From Halalkalirubrum salinum (lineage in GTDB: Archaea; Halobacteriota; Halobacteria; Halobacteriales; Haloferacaceae), in the NCBI RefSeq assembly GCF_005543295.1, contig NZ_SRSG01000059.1, positions 137,247-201,246 of the forward strand: a stretch of 64,000 bases of DNA, in the 5' to 3' direction. The notes beneath the pieces were generated by a model, which was not told where the DNA came from, searched no databases, and saw only the letters and a program-made list of their open reading frames with translations. The first letter of the stretch is position 1, and each line of letters starts with the position of its first letter. The translations under genes and the position numbers were made by a program. This document shows positions 1 through 8,908 of the stretch, in pieces.

Positions 1-747
1 TTCTTCGATGGTCGTTCGCTGCGACAACAGCCGTTCGATGTCGGAGAGCTCATCCGACAGGGCGGTGGCGATCGGGTCCTCACGGGAGAGTCCCTCGAAT
101 GGTAGCCCTTCGGCGACTCGCTGGGCGATCGCCTCTCGAAGCAGCCGGTTCAGTCCCGTGCGCTGGACGCGAACCCGGCCGTCCCACACTTCGCGGTTGA
201 CGAGTTTCCAGCTTGGCCGCCACTCCGCGGACGTGAGCTTGAGGTACGGCCCAAGATCGATCCAGAACTGATCGCTCTCGCGGGCGCGAGTCGTGTCGAC
301 TTCGCCACGCTGTCTCCCGGCTCCTTCGTGGCTTCGATCGGGCGTCACTGCCGCTGAGAGGTCGAGTTCGGCCAACAGGCGATCCCGGTCGAGACGGTCG
401 GTATCGGTGCTGCGGAGGTCATCGTCTCCGGCCGCGAGATCAGCTTCGAGCCGCTCGATCGCGGTTTTGGCCTCTGCTTGGGCGTACTTGTCGATCGCCG
501 GGCTCGAATCGACGAGCGAGACGAGGATGCGGGCGATCGGGTACGACAGCAGCTCCTGTGTTTCGGTCCAGTCCTCTGGCGTCTCGGAGGCTGCCGTGCC
601 CTCGAGCAGCGCGCGTTTGACCCGCTCGTGGGCGCGATCGACGGCCGGATCTGCGGAGTTGACGAGCGTGCCGAGATCGACATCGGCCGATCGAACCGCC
701 TCCCGAGCCGCCTCGAAGAACGGGTAGCGGGCGAAGAGCGGGCGCAT
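1..747 (-). CDS. priL: DNA primase large subunit PriL (C-terminus cut off by window edge)
   Basis: Reading leftward from the ATG at 745-747, an uninterrupted frame gives 249 residues beginning MRPLFARYPFFEAAREAV and leaves the window still open. This N-terminus, with the following helix-rich region (for example SYPIARILVSLVDSSPAIDKY), matches haloarchaeal PriL. PriL is the non-catalytic subunit of the archaeal primase that binds PriS and helps start and count RNA primers. The family is about 350-360 residues, so the C-terminal iron-sulfur domain lies outside. The next gene is divergent, with about 120 bp between the starts. The identification rests on the N-terminal half only. Confidence 0.82.
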   Translation of the reverse strand, partial: MRPLFARYPFFEAAREAVRSADVDLGTLVNSADPAVDRAHERVKRALLEGTAASETPEDWTETQELLSYPIARILVSLVDSSPAIDKYAQAEAKTAIERLEADLAAGDDDLRSTDTDRLDRDRLLAELDLSAAVTPDRSHEGAGRQRGEVDTTRARESDQFWIDLGPYLKLTSAEWRPSWKLVNREVWDGRVRVQRTGLNRLLREAIAQRVAEGLPFEGLSREDPIATALSDELSDIERLLSQRTTIEE

Positions 748-870
748 GTACGCACATCTGCGGGGGACTCGAATAAGCCCGACGGTCCGTCTCGGATACC
801 TCCGAGCGGTTCGTTGCCGGTCGACGCTGAACCGGACAACTCTTTAGAACCGGACGAATAGGGGCGTATC

Positions 871-1461
871 GTGCCGCGCTTTCAGTACCCTTGCCCTGGC
901 TGTCGGACGACAAACAGCCTCCACGACGCCGACTGTCGCTTCGAGGGGACGCCGTGGCCCGAGATCGAGAAGGCCTACACGGACATTATTGCCGTGCTCA
1001 CGACCGGTGAGTGTACGGAATCGACGCTGCGATCCACGACCCACGGCGACTGGAGCGACAGACATACCGGCGCGCTCGAGACGCTCAAGCGCGATCGACG
1101 CGTCGACCAGGACGACGACGGGACGCTCCGGCTGTTGACTGCCGCTGAGTACAAAGAGCTCGTTTCGGAGCCGACGATCGAACCCATGCGGACGATCTAC
1201 GAACGCGGCAGCGTTCCCGGTTGTCACGACCACGCGGTCTTTGCGATGATTGCGTGGTACGAGATGGTCGGACTCTCTTGGCGAGAAACTCGCGAGAACG
1301 TGATCGACTGGCTGCATTCCAGCGGGACGTGGGCCCGCGGCGGCTTCGAAGAATCCTCTCCTGGCGAACTCGTCGACACCAAACGGCACGTCTACGAGTC
1401 CGGCTACGGGTGGAAGCAGGCCGCTCAAGAGGCGAAAGCGGTCATCGATCGATCGCGGTAA
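871..1461 (+). CDS. Conserved haloarchaeal zinc-finger protein
   Basis: 196 residues from a GTG start. The N-terminus contains a compact candidate zinc site, CPGC at residues 8-11 followed by H18 and C22 (CPGCRTTNSLHDADC). The middle (about 45-95) looks like a winged-helix fold, and the C-terminus holds Trp-rich segments (SWRETRENVIDWL, YGWKQAAQEAK). I recognise it as a protein conserved next to priL in haloarchaea, possibly the family called DUF7474, but its function is unknown. A zinc finger with a winged-helix-like middle suggests nucleic-acid binding, which is inference. The divergent arrangement with priL implies a shared promoter region at 748-870. Confidence 0.75.
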   Translation: MPRFQYPCPGCRTTNSLHDADCRFEGTPWPEIEKAYTDIIAVLTTGECTESTLRSTTHGDWSDRHTGALETLKRDRRVDQDDDGTLRLLTAAEYKELVSEPTIEPMRTIYERGSVPGCHDHAVFAMIAWYEMVGLSWRETRENVIDWLHSSGTWARGGFEESSPGELVDTKRHVYESGYGWKQAAQEAKAVIDRSR

Positions 1462-1569
1462 GAGCCCTCAGTGGTCGGGTAGGATACAAATACTTGCTGC
1501 AGGTTAGTTGTCGCGCCCTATTCGAAGTTTGGCGACCGCAGTGTCCTAAAACGATCGTCAAAACGACGA

Positions 1570-2019
1570 TCAGTTGTCGTTCTCGATGTCGATCGAACGC
1601 AACGTGGTGGAGCGATCGCCGTCATCGTAGATGAGGCTGACTGTCCCAGATGCACCAGTGGTTTTGAAGGTAACCGTGTTACCCGCGCTTAGTGATCCGT
1701 TGACCTGCCACCGTCCGTCTTCGTCAGCGACATCGTCACCGGGGTCGTCGACAGCACTGACATCACCGCTCAGCACGATGTACGCAGTCCCGTTCGAGAT
1801 CTCGTCACCGCTGCGGTGTGTGAACGTCGTCGTGTTCGCGTCGCTGTCGTGTTCGGCGTCGAACGACGCGCTCGGCGTCGTATCGCCGATTCCTTCGCCA
1901 AGCCCGATCACGAACGTCCCGATGACGGCCGCGAGGATGACGGTAATCGCAACCATCAGGATAACACCGATGACCGGCGAGACAGCTCGTTCTTCAGCGA
2001 GTAATTGTGTGAATTTCAT
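1570..2019 (-). CDS. Type IV pilin-like protein (archaeal pilin, class III signal peptide)
   Basis: 149 residues. The N-terminus [19 protein letters not shown] continues into a hydrophobic helix [21 protein letters not shown]. This is the prepilin/archaellin class III signal peptide: a short charged leader, then a hydrophobic assembly helix that a PibD-type peptidase would process before it. The remainder is an acidic, Ser/Thr-rich beta-type head with N-x-S/T sequons (NTTTF, NGTAY, NGSLS). Such pilins form surface adhesion pili. A close paralogue lies at 45178-45606 on the same strand and ends in a very similar DDGDRSTTL motif. No secretion ATPase or PilC gene lies nearby, so this is an orphan pilin. 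Confidence 0.9.
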   Translation of the reverse strand: MKFTQLLAEERAVSPVIGVILMVAITVILAAVIGTFVIGLGEGIGDTTPSASFDAEHDSDANTTTFTHRSGDEISNGTAYIVLSGDVSAVDDPGDDVADEDGRWQVNGSLSAGNTVTFKTTGASGTVSLIYDDGDRSTTLRSIDIENDN

Positions 2020-2171
2020 GATATGTACGAGAGTGGTCGACCGATTTTGGCAATTAATAACTTCTTAACCGTAATCGAGACGATCTCGTGCTGTGAATAA
2101 TAGTACTCGCTGTAGAGAGATAAATACATCGTGACGCGTGTGTACACCTGCCGACAAGCGGTAGGAGTAGA

Positions 2172-2789
2172 TTACCGATCGATATCGTAAGTATCTGCGA
2201 TCATCCGTGCTAACACGCCGTCACGGCGGAAGACGATGTGGACCGCGACAAACGCGTGATCGGCGGGTTCGAGAACGAACACTGCTCGTTCGTTGTCGTC
2301 ATCGAGGTCTGTCTCGGCTCGTTGGATGAGCGGCTCGATCGGAATCCCGCCAGTACGGATCGCGTCGATCGTCCGTCCACCCGGCCCGTCCGCGAAGACG
2401 TACAACACCCCGTTTGGCTCCGTGTCAGTGTTTTGTGTCACGATCGAGTGCATTCCCTCGCCCGCTGCCTGCGCAGTGTGCCACGCCTCGACCGCGGCCT
2501 CGTACATTCCCTCGACCACCTCAGCGTAGTAGATCCGATCGGCCCGCTCGACCGTCGCCTCGACGACCCGCGCCACGTCGCCGTCCCACTCAATTGTCGC
2601 CTCAACAATCGATCCGGCGTGCAGGTCGAGGTCCTCGATCGCGGCGGCGATCGGTGCGAGCGCGTCCTCGTTGGCGGTTTCGGGCGCGTCGATCGCGGTG
2701 ACGGCCTCCGAAAGGGAGATCAGCCGCGCGAGGGATTGATCGCGATCAACCGAGAGCACCCGGTAGCGATCGGTCGTCGTTGCGTCCAT
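2172..2789 (-). CDS. Conserved haloarchaeal protein (DUF6663-like)
   Basis: 205 residues, soluble and acidic, with no signal peptide. It begins MDATTTDRYRVLSVDRDQSLARLISL and contains WDGDVARVVEATVERADRIYYAEV and a conserved-looking GPGGRTIDAIRTGG stretch. I recognise it as a haloarchaea-restricted family, probably DUF6663, of unknown function. Its ATG lies only 2 bp after the stop of the upstream flavoprotein gene (2793-4202), so the two are almost certainly one transcript. Genetic linkage to a redox enzyme is the only functional hint. Confidence 0.72.
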   Translation of the reverse strand: MDATTTDRYRVLSVDRDQSLARLISLSEAVTAIDAPETANEDALAPIAAAIEDLDLHAGSIVEATIEWDGDVARVVEATVERADRIYYAEVVEGMYEAAVEAWHTAQAAGEGMHSIVTQNTDTEPNGVLYVFADGPGGRTIDAIRTGGIPIEPLIQRAETDLDDDNERAVFVLEPADHAFVAVHIVFRRDGVLARMIADTYDIDR

Positions 2790-2792
2790 CTG

Positions 2793-4202
2793 TTAGGCCA
2801 CCTGCGCGGCGGTTTCGCGGATTACGCTGTCGAGGATCTCCGGCAGCGTTGGGTGATACGCGCGATCCGGGAGGTCGCGGACGTCCAGGCCGAGTTCGAC
2901 GATCACCTGCATCGTCTTGGCCATCGTGTCCGCGTGGGCGTGCAGCCCTTGGTAGCCGAGTACGGTCCCCGTTTCGGCGTCAACGGTGAGCCGTGCGAGG
3001 CCGTGCGGGATGTCCTTGACTTTGAACACGCCGTCGTCTTTGGCCCACCGAGTCGCTTCCACCACCTCGTGACCAGCCGCACGAGCAGTCTCGGCGGTGT
3101 GGCCGACGCGGGCGAACGGATAGACGCTCGCTCCAGAGAACATTACGTGATGGTGGACGTTCTCGTAGGGTTCGGGTTCTGCGCCGGCCGCCATGTCGAG
3201 GATATTCTCAGCGGCTTTGTAGCCCTGTTCTTTGGCGACGTGGAGGATCGGCTCGTGGCTGTTGACGTCGCCGACCACCAAGACCCGATCGTCGTCGACC
3301 GCCTGCATCGTGTCGCGAACCCACCCTGACCGTGGATCGAGCACGGTTGGTTCGAGATTGAGCCGATCGAGATTTGGCTCTCGACCGGTGAACAAAAACA
3401 GCTGTTCGGCGTCGATCGTGTCGGCTTTTCCGTCGACTTCGACATGGAGCCGAACGCCGTCCTCGGTCGATTCGATCGCCTGCTCGTAGGTGTGTGTGCG
3501 GATGTCGATGCCGAACTCCTCGCGGTAGATCGCCATGAGTTCGTCGCCAAAGGCCGAGTCGGCCTCGTCGAGCGGGCGTGCGTCGTGTTCGACCACGGTG
3601 AGGTCCTCGACACCCGCCTCAACGAGGTACGGCGCGAGCTCGATTCCGACGTAGCCAAAGCCCATCATGATCCCTGAGTCTGGCAGGGTCGTCGCGTCGA
3701 GGACATCTGCGCTCGTCATGTACTCGACCTCGTCCATGCCCGGGAGTTCAGGGACCTTCGGAACTGAGCCGGTTGCGATGACGACGTAGTCGGGCTCGTA
3801 GGTCTCGTCGGCGACCATGACGGTTCGATCGTCGATGAACGTCGCCGGCTTGTGGATAAACTCGACGCCGTCGCGGGCGGCCATGTCATGGACGGCCCCA
3901 CGGCGGTGTTCGGCGAAGCTGAGCACCTGTTCGTCTTTCGTCTCGACGACGCTCTTGAGGTCGATCGCGTGGGGCTCACCAGTCAGTCGCTCGTCGGCGC
4001 GGGCCTGATAGCGGTGGGCTGCCGCCGACAGCACGGCCTTCGAGGGCATACAGCCGTCAAGGATACAGAGCCCACCGCCCGGATCGCCGTCGTCGACGAG
4101 CGTGAGCCGATCGATCGGTCCCTCGGGGCCGACGTGGTCGACCAACCCTTCTGCGGTTGCGACGCCGGCGCTGCCGTACGCGCCGATCACGAGAACGTGC
4201 AT
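2793..4202 (-). CDS. FAD-dependent pyridine nucleotide-disulfide oxidoreductase (dihydrolipoyl dehydrogenase / mercuric reductase-like)
   Basis: 469 residues from the ATG at 4200-4202, giving MHVLVIGAYGSAGVATAEGL, whose glycine-rich nucleotide-binding strand lies right at the N-terminus; eight upstream in-frame codons are discarded. The redox motif GGGLCILDGCMPSKA is the class I disulfide reductase CxxxxC. A second Rossmann segment (GIMMGFGYVGIELAPYL), the FAD motif VLVVGDVNSH and the dimerisation domain with HPTLPEIL follow in the usual order. The HPTxPE His-Glu pair is the family's proton relay. The substrate cannot be told: no dehydrogenase-complex genes adjoin it, so it is a stand-alone reductase rather than a clear component of an oxo-acid complex. 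Confidence 0.88.
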   Translation of the reverse strand: MHVLVIGAYGSAGVATAEGLVDHVGPEGPIDRLTLVDDGDPGGGLCILDGCMPSKAVLSAAAHRYQARADERLTGEPHAIDLKSVVETKDEQVLSFAEHRRGAVHDMAARDGVEFIHKPATFIDDRTVMVADETYEPDYVVIATGSVPKVPELPGMDEVEYMTSADVLDATTLPDSGIMMGFGYVGIELAPYLVEAGVEDLTVVEHDARPLDEADSAFGDELMAIYREEFGIDIRTHTYEQAIESTEDGVRLHVEVDGKADTIDAEQLFLFTGREPNLDRLNLEPTVLDPRSGWVRDTMQAVDDDRVLVVGDVNSHEPILHVAKEQGYKAAENILDMAAGAEPEPYENVHHHVMFSGASVYPFARVGHTAETARAAGHEVVEATRWAKDDGVFKVKDIPHGLARLTVDAETGTVLGYQGLHAHADTMAKTMQVIVELGLDVRDLPDRAYHPTLPEILDSVIRETAAQVA

Positions 4203-4297
4203 ACCACGGCTTTGCCCGAGGGCCACTTAGTTGTAGCAGACTCCGGCGGAGTCCGCCGGCAGCGGTCGGTCCGCGCTGTCTGACTGTGGGCAGTCGC

Positions 4298-6595
4298 TCA
4301 CTCTGAGCGTCGCTGATCAGCGTGCCCTGGATAGTCTCGCTCGAAGCGATCCTCGATCGCCGGCCGATCGAAGCGGATCACCGTCGGCCGCCCGTGCGGA
4401 CACTCGTAGGGATTCTCGCAGCCGTCGAGTGCCTCCAGCAGTCCGACGATCGATCCCTCGGTCAGCGACGTGTTCCCCGTCACCGACGGATGACAAGCGA
4501 GGTCCGCGAGGAGTTCGTCGGCCACATCGTCGATCGTCTCTGTGCCGCCGTCTGCGGCGGTCACCAGGGAAACAAGCACGTCTCGAAGGATCTCGGGCTC
4601 GACTGTCGCGTCGAGAATGGCTGGCACCTGTCCGACCCGGAGCCAGCGATCGTCGATCCGCTCGGCAGCGAATCCGAGTTCGGCGATCGACGCTCGGTGT
4701 TCGTCAAACAGCGCGGCCTCTCGGGCAGTGAGTTCGAGTTCGACCGGTGTCGCGAGGGCCTGGGCGGTCCCATCTGCTGCGAACGCCGCCTGGAGACGCT
4801 CGTAGTGCACCCGCTCGTCGGCGGCGTGCTGGTCGATCAACACGAGGCCGTCCTCGCTCTCGGCGACGACGTAGGTGTCGTACAGTTGCCCGAGGACGCG
4901 AAGCGACGGCAGTGCGTCATACGTTCGCGCGGCTGTCGCATCGTCGCCGTCCAGCGTCCGCTGGGTTCCCGTGTCGGCGATCGCTGCGTGTCGACTGGGA
5001 TCTGTCGTCTCATCTGGTTGTGACGCAGCGGTGTTTGTCACAGACTGAGTCGTGTCGGTCACGGACGCAGCGGTATCCGTCTCGGATGTGGTCGGAGCCG
5101 TTAGGGCCGCCGTGGATTCGGATGAGTCAGTTGTCTCTGTGGGCGATCGATCCTGCGTGGGGGCTGCGTCAGTTGATCTCGCCTGCGTCTCGTCTCGTAC
5201 AGTTTCGTCGGGGAGGGCGTCTTTTTTTGGGTTAGTCGATTTCTGTTCAGCCTGCTTTCGCTCCTCAGCCGCCTCCTCGCCGCCGAGTCCGTCGACCGTC
5301 CACGCCTGCGCGCTCTCGGGATCGATCGGTTCGGCGGTCGTACTCTGGCGATCGGCTGGTTCGGCGGTTGGGCGTTGGCGATCGGCTGGTTCGGCGGTTG
5401 GGCGTTGGCGATCGGCTGGTTCGGCGGTTGGGCGTTGGCGATCGTCCTCCTCGGGTGCCTCATTGTGATCGCGAGCGGTGTCGACGGCCGATCCGCCGAC
5501 GACTGGCTCTTCGCTGGTTGCCGGTTCAATTTCAGTCTCCGCAGGGGCCGATCGCCCGCGAGGTGCCGACGACCGTATCAACCCGGCGTCAACCAGCGAC
5601 TCGGCGACCGCAGCCTGCACGGTCTTCGAGACCGCCTCCTCCTCGTCGAAGCGGACCTCGAGCTTGCGCGGGTGGACGTTTACGTCGACAGACGCCGGCG
5701 GGACCGAGACGAAGAGGACGGCGAAGGGATACCGATCGGCGGCGAGTTGGCCGCCGTAGGCGTCAACCACGGCTTCCCGAAGCGTCGCGGCCGTCACGTA
5801 TCGATCGTTGACGAACGTCGCCAGATACTCGCGGGTGCTTCGGTTTGTCTCGGGGTGGCTGACGAGCCCGTGGATTCGTTTGATCGGTCCTGAATCGGGC
5901 GTCTCGTCGATCTCGATCATTGACTCGGCGACCGTTCGGCCGTAGACGGCCAAGATCGCCGATCGAAGATCACCGTTGCCTTCCGTCGCAAAGCGCTCGC
6001 GGCCGTCGTGTTCGAGCGCGAACGCGACATCCGGATTCGCCAGCGCGTACTGCGTCACAACGGTCTGGACGTGATCGAACTCCGTGGCGTCGCGTTTGAG
6101 GAACTTCCGTCTGGCCGGCGTGTTGTAAAACAGCTCTTCGACCTCGATCGTCGTCCCAGTCGGACAGCCGACCGGCCGCGGCTCGTCTGCGTCGCCGCCC
6201 TCGACGCGTAGCTCTGCGCCGACGGGCTGAGCTTCGGGTTTCGATCGGAGCGTGAGCTTCGAGACCGCGGCGATCGTCGACAGCGCCTCGCCGCGAAAAC
6301 CGAGGCTCGCAACGCCTGATTCGAGGTCGTCGATCGCGCGGATCTTGCTCGTCGTGTGCGGCTCGACAGCGATCGACAGCTCCGCTCGTGGAATTCCCGC
6401 CCCGTCGTCAGCGACTCTGATCCCGTCTGTACCGCCGCTCTTGACGGCGACGGAGATCCGCGACGCGCCGGCGTCGAGGCTGTTTTCGACGAGCTCTTTG
6501 ACCACCGAGGCGGGGCGCTCGACGACCTCGCCCGCAGCGATTCGCTCGACTGTCGCCTGATCCAGCGGCTCGATCGACCGGCGATCGTCGCTCAT
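4298..6595 (-). CDS. mutL: DNA mismatch repair protein MutL
   Basis: 765 residues from the ATG at 6593-6595 (MSDDRRSIEPLD); a GTG 21 bp upstream is an alternative. The GHKL ATPase motifs are clear: IAAGEVVERPASVVKELVEN, DDGAGI and GFRGEALSTI. A long acidic, low-complexity linker (about residues 340-560) includes three perfect 10-residue repeats (DRQRPTAEPA). The C-terminal dimerisation/endonuclease domain has DQHAADERVHYE, matching the metal-binding DQHAxxExxxxE of nicking MutL, plus ACHPSV and CPHGRP. MutL couples MutS mismatch recognition to strand incision. It is separated from mutS at 9643-12375 by the molybdenum-cofactor genes, and lies downstream of mocA on the same strand. Confidence 0.96.
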   Translation of the reverse strand: MSDDRRSIEPLDQATVERIAAGEVVERPASVVKELVENSLDAGASRISVAVKSGGTDGIRVADDGAGIPRAELSIAVEPHTTSKIRAIDDLESGVASLGFRGEALSTIAAVSKLTLRSKPEAQPVGAELRVEGGDADEPRPVGCPTGTTIEVEELFYNTPARRKFLKRDATEFDHVQTVVTQYALANPDVAFALEHDGRERFATEGNGDLRSAILAVYGRTVAESMIEIDETPDSGPIKRIHGLVSHPETNRSTREYLATFVNDRYVTAATLREAVVDAYGGQLAADRYPFAVLFVSVPPASVDVNVHPRKLEVRFDEEEAVSKTVQAAVAESLVDAGLIRSSAPRGRSAPAETEIEPATSEEPVVGGSAVDTARDHNEAPEEDDRQRPTAEPADRQRPTAEPADRQRPTAEPADRQSTTAEPIDPESAQAWTVDGLGGEEAAEERKQAEQKSTNPKKDALPDETVRDETQARSTDAAPTQDRSPTETTDSSESTAALTAPTTSETDTAASVTDTTQSVTNTAASQPDETTDPSRHAAIADTGTQRTLDGDDATAARTYDALPSLRVLGQLYDTYVVAESEDGLVLIDQHAADERVHYERLQAAFAADGTAQALATPVELELTAREAALFDEHRASIAELGFAAERIDDRWLRVGQVPAILDATVEPEILRDVLVSLVTAADGGTETIDDVADELLADLACHPSVTGNTSLTEGSIVGLLEALDGCENPYECPHGRPTVIRFDRPAIEDRFERDYPGHADQRRSE
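5348..5437. repeat. Three perfect 30-bp tandem repeats inside the mutL linker
   Basis: Units at 5348-5377, 5378-5407 and 5408-5437 are identical. A degenerate fourth copy lies at about 5318-5347, and the first bases of another follow from 5438. Because 30 is a multiple of 3, each unit adds ten residues (DRQRPTAEPA) to the disordered linker of MutL without changing the frame. Each unit contains the GCGATCGG motif that is over-abundant in this genome. Confidence 0.93.
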
Positions 6596-6725
6596 GGACT
6601 GACGATCGTCGCTCACGGACCGATCACCGCCGCGCGTGGGCCGTTGTTCGTCGGTATTATCATTGATTACGATTCTGGGCGGCGAGCACTTGAACACGGG
6701 TGTTCGTTTATCGGGCGCACGGGAG

Positions 6726-7391
6726 TCACACGCCCGAATCATTCGAGCGATCGTCGACATCCTCGGGTCGATCGACATCCCGACGGATTCCCGGATCGGC
6801 GACCGCGACCAGCGCGCTATTGTCGCCGCCGAGGAGGATCGCTCGCCCGCCGATGTCTCCATCGACGTCACGAAGTGCCGAAAAATGGCTTCGATCGAAG
6901 AGCACCGGGTTCCCCCGTTGGCCATCGACGGCGGGCGCGAGGGCATCTCCAGCGTCGTCGGCATAGGCAGCGACGAGCGTCTGGATCGTTTCGGGTCGAA
7001 CGAACGGCATGTCACCTAGCGCGATGACCACAGCATCGGCATCCGTGGCGGCGATCGCCTTGATCCCACGTGCGACCGATGTTGCTTGGCCGTCCGCGTA
7101 GCGATCGTTTTCGACGATCGTCACGTCAAGCCCGGCCAGCGCGGTACGGACACGATCTGCCTCGTGTCCGACCACGACAGTCACGCCGTCAAGATCGGCC
7201 GCGAGCAGGGTTTCGGCAACATGACGGACGATCGGCCGCCCGTCGACGTCTGTTACGAGCTTATTTCGATCGCCGAAGCGGCTGCTCGTTCCCGCAGCAA
7301 GGAGGAGTCCTGCAACCCGCAGCCCGTTAGTTACCGCCTCGTGGCGCGGTGGGTCGACGATCGGGAGCTCCGATCGATCCTCGTCCGTCAT
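6726..7391 (-). CDS. Molybdenum cofactor nucleotidyltransferase (MocA/MobA-like)
   Basis: 221 residues. The GT-A fold signature LLLAAGTSSRFGDRNKLVTDVDGRPIVRHV carries the NTP-binding loop. VIALGDMPFVRP is the metal/product site usually seen as GDMP in MocA-type enzymes, and GQRGNPVLF is a typical downstream motif. Members transfer CMP or GMP to molybdopterin; the MocA (CTP) type is favoured over MobA by GDMPFV and RGNPVLF. Its ATG overlaps the final TGA of the moeA frame by 4 bp (ATGA, 7388-7391), so the two genes were built for translational coupling in one molybdenum-cofactor operon. Confidence 0.85.
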   Translation of the reverse strand: MTDEDRSELPIVDPPRHEAVTNGLRVAGLLLAAGTSSRFGDRNKLVTDVDGRPIVRHVAETLLAADLDGVTVVVGHEADRVRTALAGLDVTIVENDRYADGQATSVARGIKAIAATDADAVVIALGDMPFVRPETIQTLVAAYADDAGDALAPAVDGQRGNPVLFDRSHFSALRDVDGDIGGRAILLGGDNSALVAVADPGIRRDVDRPEDVDDRSNDSGV

Positions 7392-8668
7392 CGTTCGACC
7401 ACAGGATACGGCACAACCTCAACGGAGTCGTCGGCGCTCAAGCCGCTCTCGGTCAGGACGAACCCGTCCGCCCGGGACGCGCGAGTGCTCGAAGAGAGAA
7501 CACTCGGATTGAATGTCCGATCGTACACCGACAACCCTGATCCCGTCTGTCCGAGCGGGGTCACGACCCGATTAGCCGCATCATTCGTCAGGGTTCCGTC
7601 ATTCGCGATCGTCACTGGAATCGCGTACGCGAACCCCTCGACGGGGAGTTCGACGTCGGCGTCGATCCGCGCAGACAGCTACGGGAGCGAGATATCTCCG
7701 GTAAAGATGGGACGTGCGACGAGCGTGGTGACCGCATGTGCACCGATCGGCTTGCCGGGGATCGCGAGCGCAACCGCGTCGTACTCGGGAAGATCCGCAA
7801 CCGCGATCGGCTTTCCGGGCCGGAGCTTCACTCGGTGGAACAGGACATCGCCAAGTTCCTCGAGTGCACTGATGACGTAGTCTTTCTTCCCAACGCTCGT
7901 CCCGCCGGTGGTGATCACCACGTCATAGCGATCGGCGAGGGCGGCGATGCGATCGACGACCTGGTCGCGATCGTCCGGGACACTTCCCTCGTATGTCGCC
8001 TCCCCGCCCCACGATCGGACCAGCCCGGCGAGCATCGGCGAGTCGAGATCCTGGCTGCGCCCCTCGTGGATCTCTGTACCCGTCGCGAGCACGCCTGCGG
8101 TGATCCGCGCTTTAGCTGGAACCGTCTCGCATCCGAGATCGCCGAGCAGTATCGCGTCCTTCGGGCTGAGCCGATCGCCCGCGTCGAACAGCGTCTCCCC
8201 GGCGGCGACGTTGCTCGCTTTGGCGTAGACGTATGTTCCCGGCTCGATCGCTGTGCCGGTCAACTCCCCGTCCTCGACAGTTGCCTCCTCGCGTTTGAGG
8301 ACCGCGTTTGCACCCGCCGGCAGCGGCGCGCCCGTCGCGATCGGGATCGCTTCGCCGGCCTCGATCGCGGGCGCAGTGTCCTCTGGAAAGACGTCCCCCT
8401 CGTGGACGGTCAGTGGATACGACTCGGTCGCGTCGATCGCGTACCCGTCCATCGTCGCGAAGCTCTCTGGGGGACTGTCGGCCTCGGCGACGATCGGCTC
8501 AGAGAGCGTCCGTCCAGCGATCGAATCGAGTGAGCACTCTTCGGTATCGAGGCGATCAAGGACTCGCTCGCGCAGCGCGAGTACGCGCTCGGCCCCCGCC
8601 CGCCAGGTCAGCATATCGTCGTGGCCGTGGTTAACGCCCCCCGTTGAGGATCCGTCTGACTCCGTCAT
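7388..8668 (-). pseudogene. moeA: Molybdopterin molybdenumtransferase MoeA, interrupted by an in-frame TAG
   Basis: From the ATG at 8666-8668 (MTESDGSS) the frame encodes MoeA: SFATMDGYAIDA, AIPIATGAPLPAGANAVL, GVLATGTEIHEG, ITTGGTSVGKKDYV and LRPGKPIAVA. It meets TAG at 7679-7681 just after GDISLP. Past that codon, in the same frame and without a shift, the sequence continues as a normal MoeA domain IV (about 96 residues, with VLSSSTRASRADGFVLTE and VEVVPYPVVE), ending at a TGA that overlaps the mocA start. MoeA inserts molybdate into adenylylated molybdopterin. The break could be a recent nonsense mutation, a sequencing error, read-through, or tolerated loss of domain IV. A longer N-terminus starting at 8818 is open and has coding-like third positions, but it is not needed for the family fold. 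Confidence 0.85.
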
Positions 8669-8833
8669 CGCGATCGATCGCGGCTGTACACCCCGATCGG
8701 CCTCGACCTCGGCGGCGGCTCGCCGTATCAGATTGCTCACAGCATTGTCGCAGAAGCACTCGCGGTGTCGAACGATCGTGACCCGACTCACCTCAAAACC
8801 CGTGAGGGACACATCCATGAGCGAGTGTCGATC

Positions 8834-8854
8834 GAGCCGTCGGATTGACGGCTC
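8834..8854. repeat. 8-bp inverted repeat upstream of moeA
   Basis: GAGCCGTC at 8834-8841 and GACGGCTC at 8847-8854, separated by 5 bp, form a strong hairpin between the divergent moeA and AbrB-type genes. If moeA transcription starts near the AT-rich promoter at about 8900, this hairpin is in its leader. Confidence 0.6.
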
Positions 8855-8908
8855 CGATGGCCACCATCTTGGCTGGCCGCGTCGATCAGGCAGTTAACTT
8901 TGCGAAAA

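Noticed and set aside
5052-5468. Open frame with SAGSAVGRWR repeats opposite mutL
   Set aside because: It mirrors the MutL linker repeats on the other strand and lacks any start context or homology.
7388-7615. A separate 75-residue gene downstream of moeA
   Set aside because: It is in the same frame as moeA, its sequence is the MoeA C-terminal domain, and the homologous residues begin immediately after the TAG, upstream of its first ATG.
7679-7681. Pyrrolysine at the moeA TAG
   Set aside because: MoeA homologues have no pyrrolysine, there is no evidence of pyl genes in the window, and TAG terminates several other genes here.
8669-8818. N-terminal extension of MoeA from ATG 8818
   Set aside because: The codons look coding-like, but the added 50 residues are outside the known MoeA fold. 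I kept it as an alternative start rather than the call.
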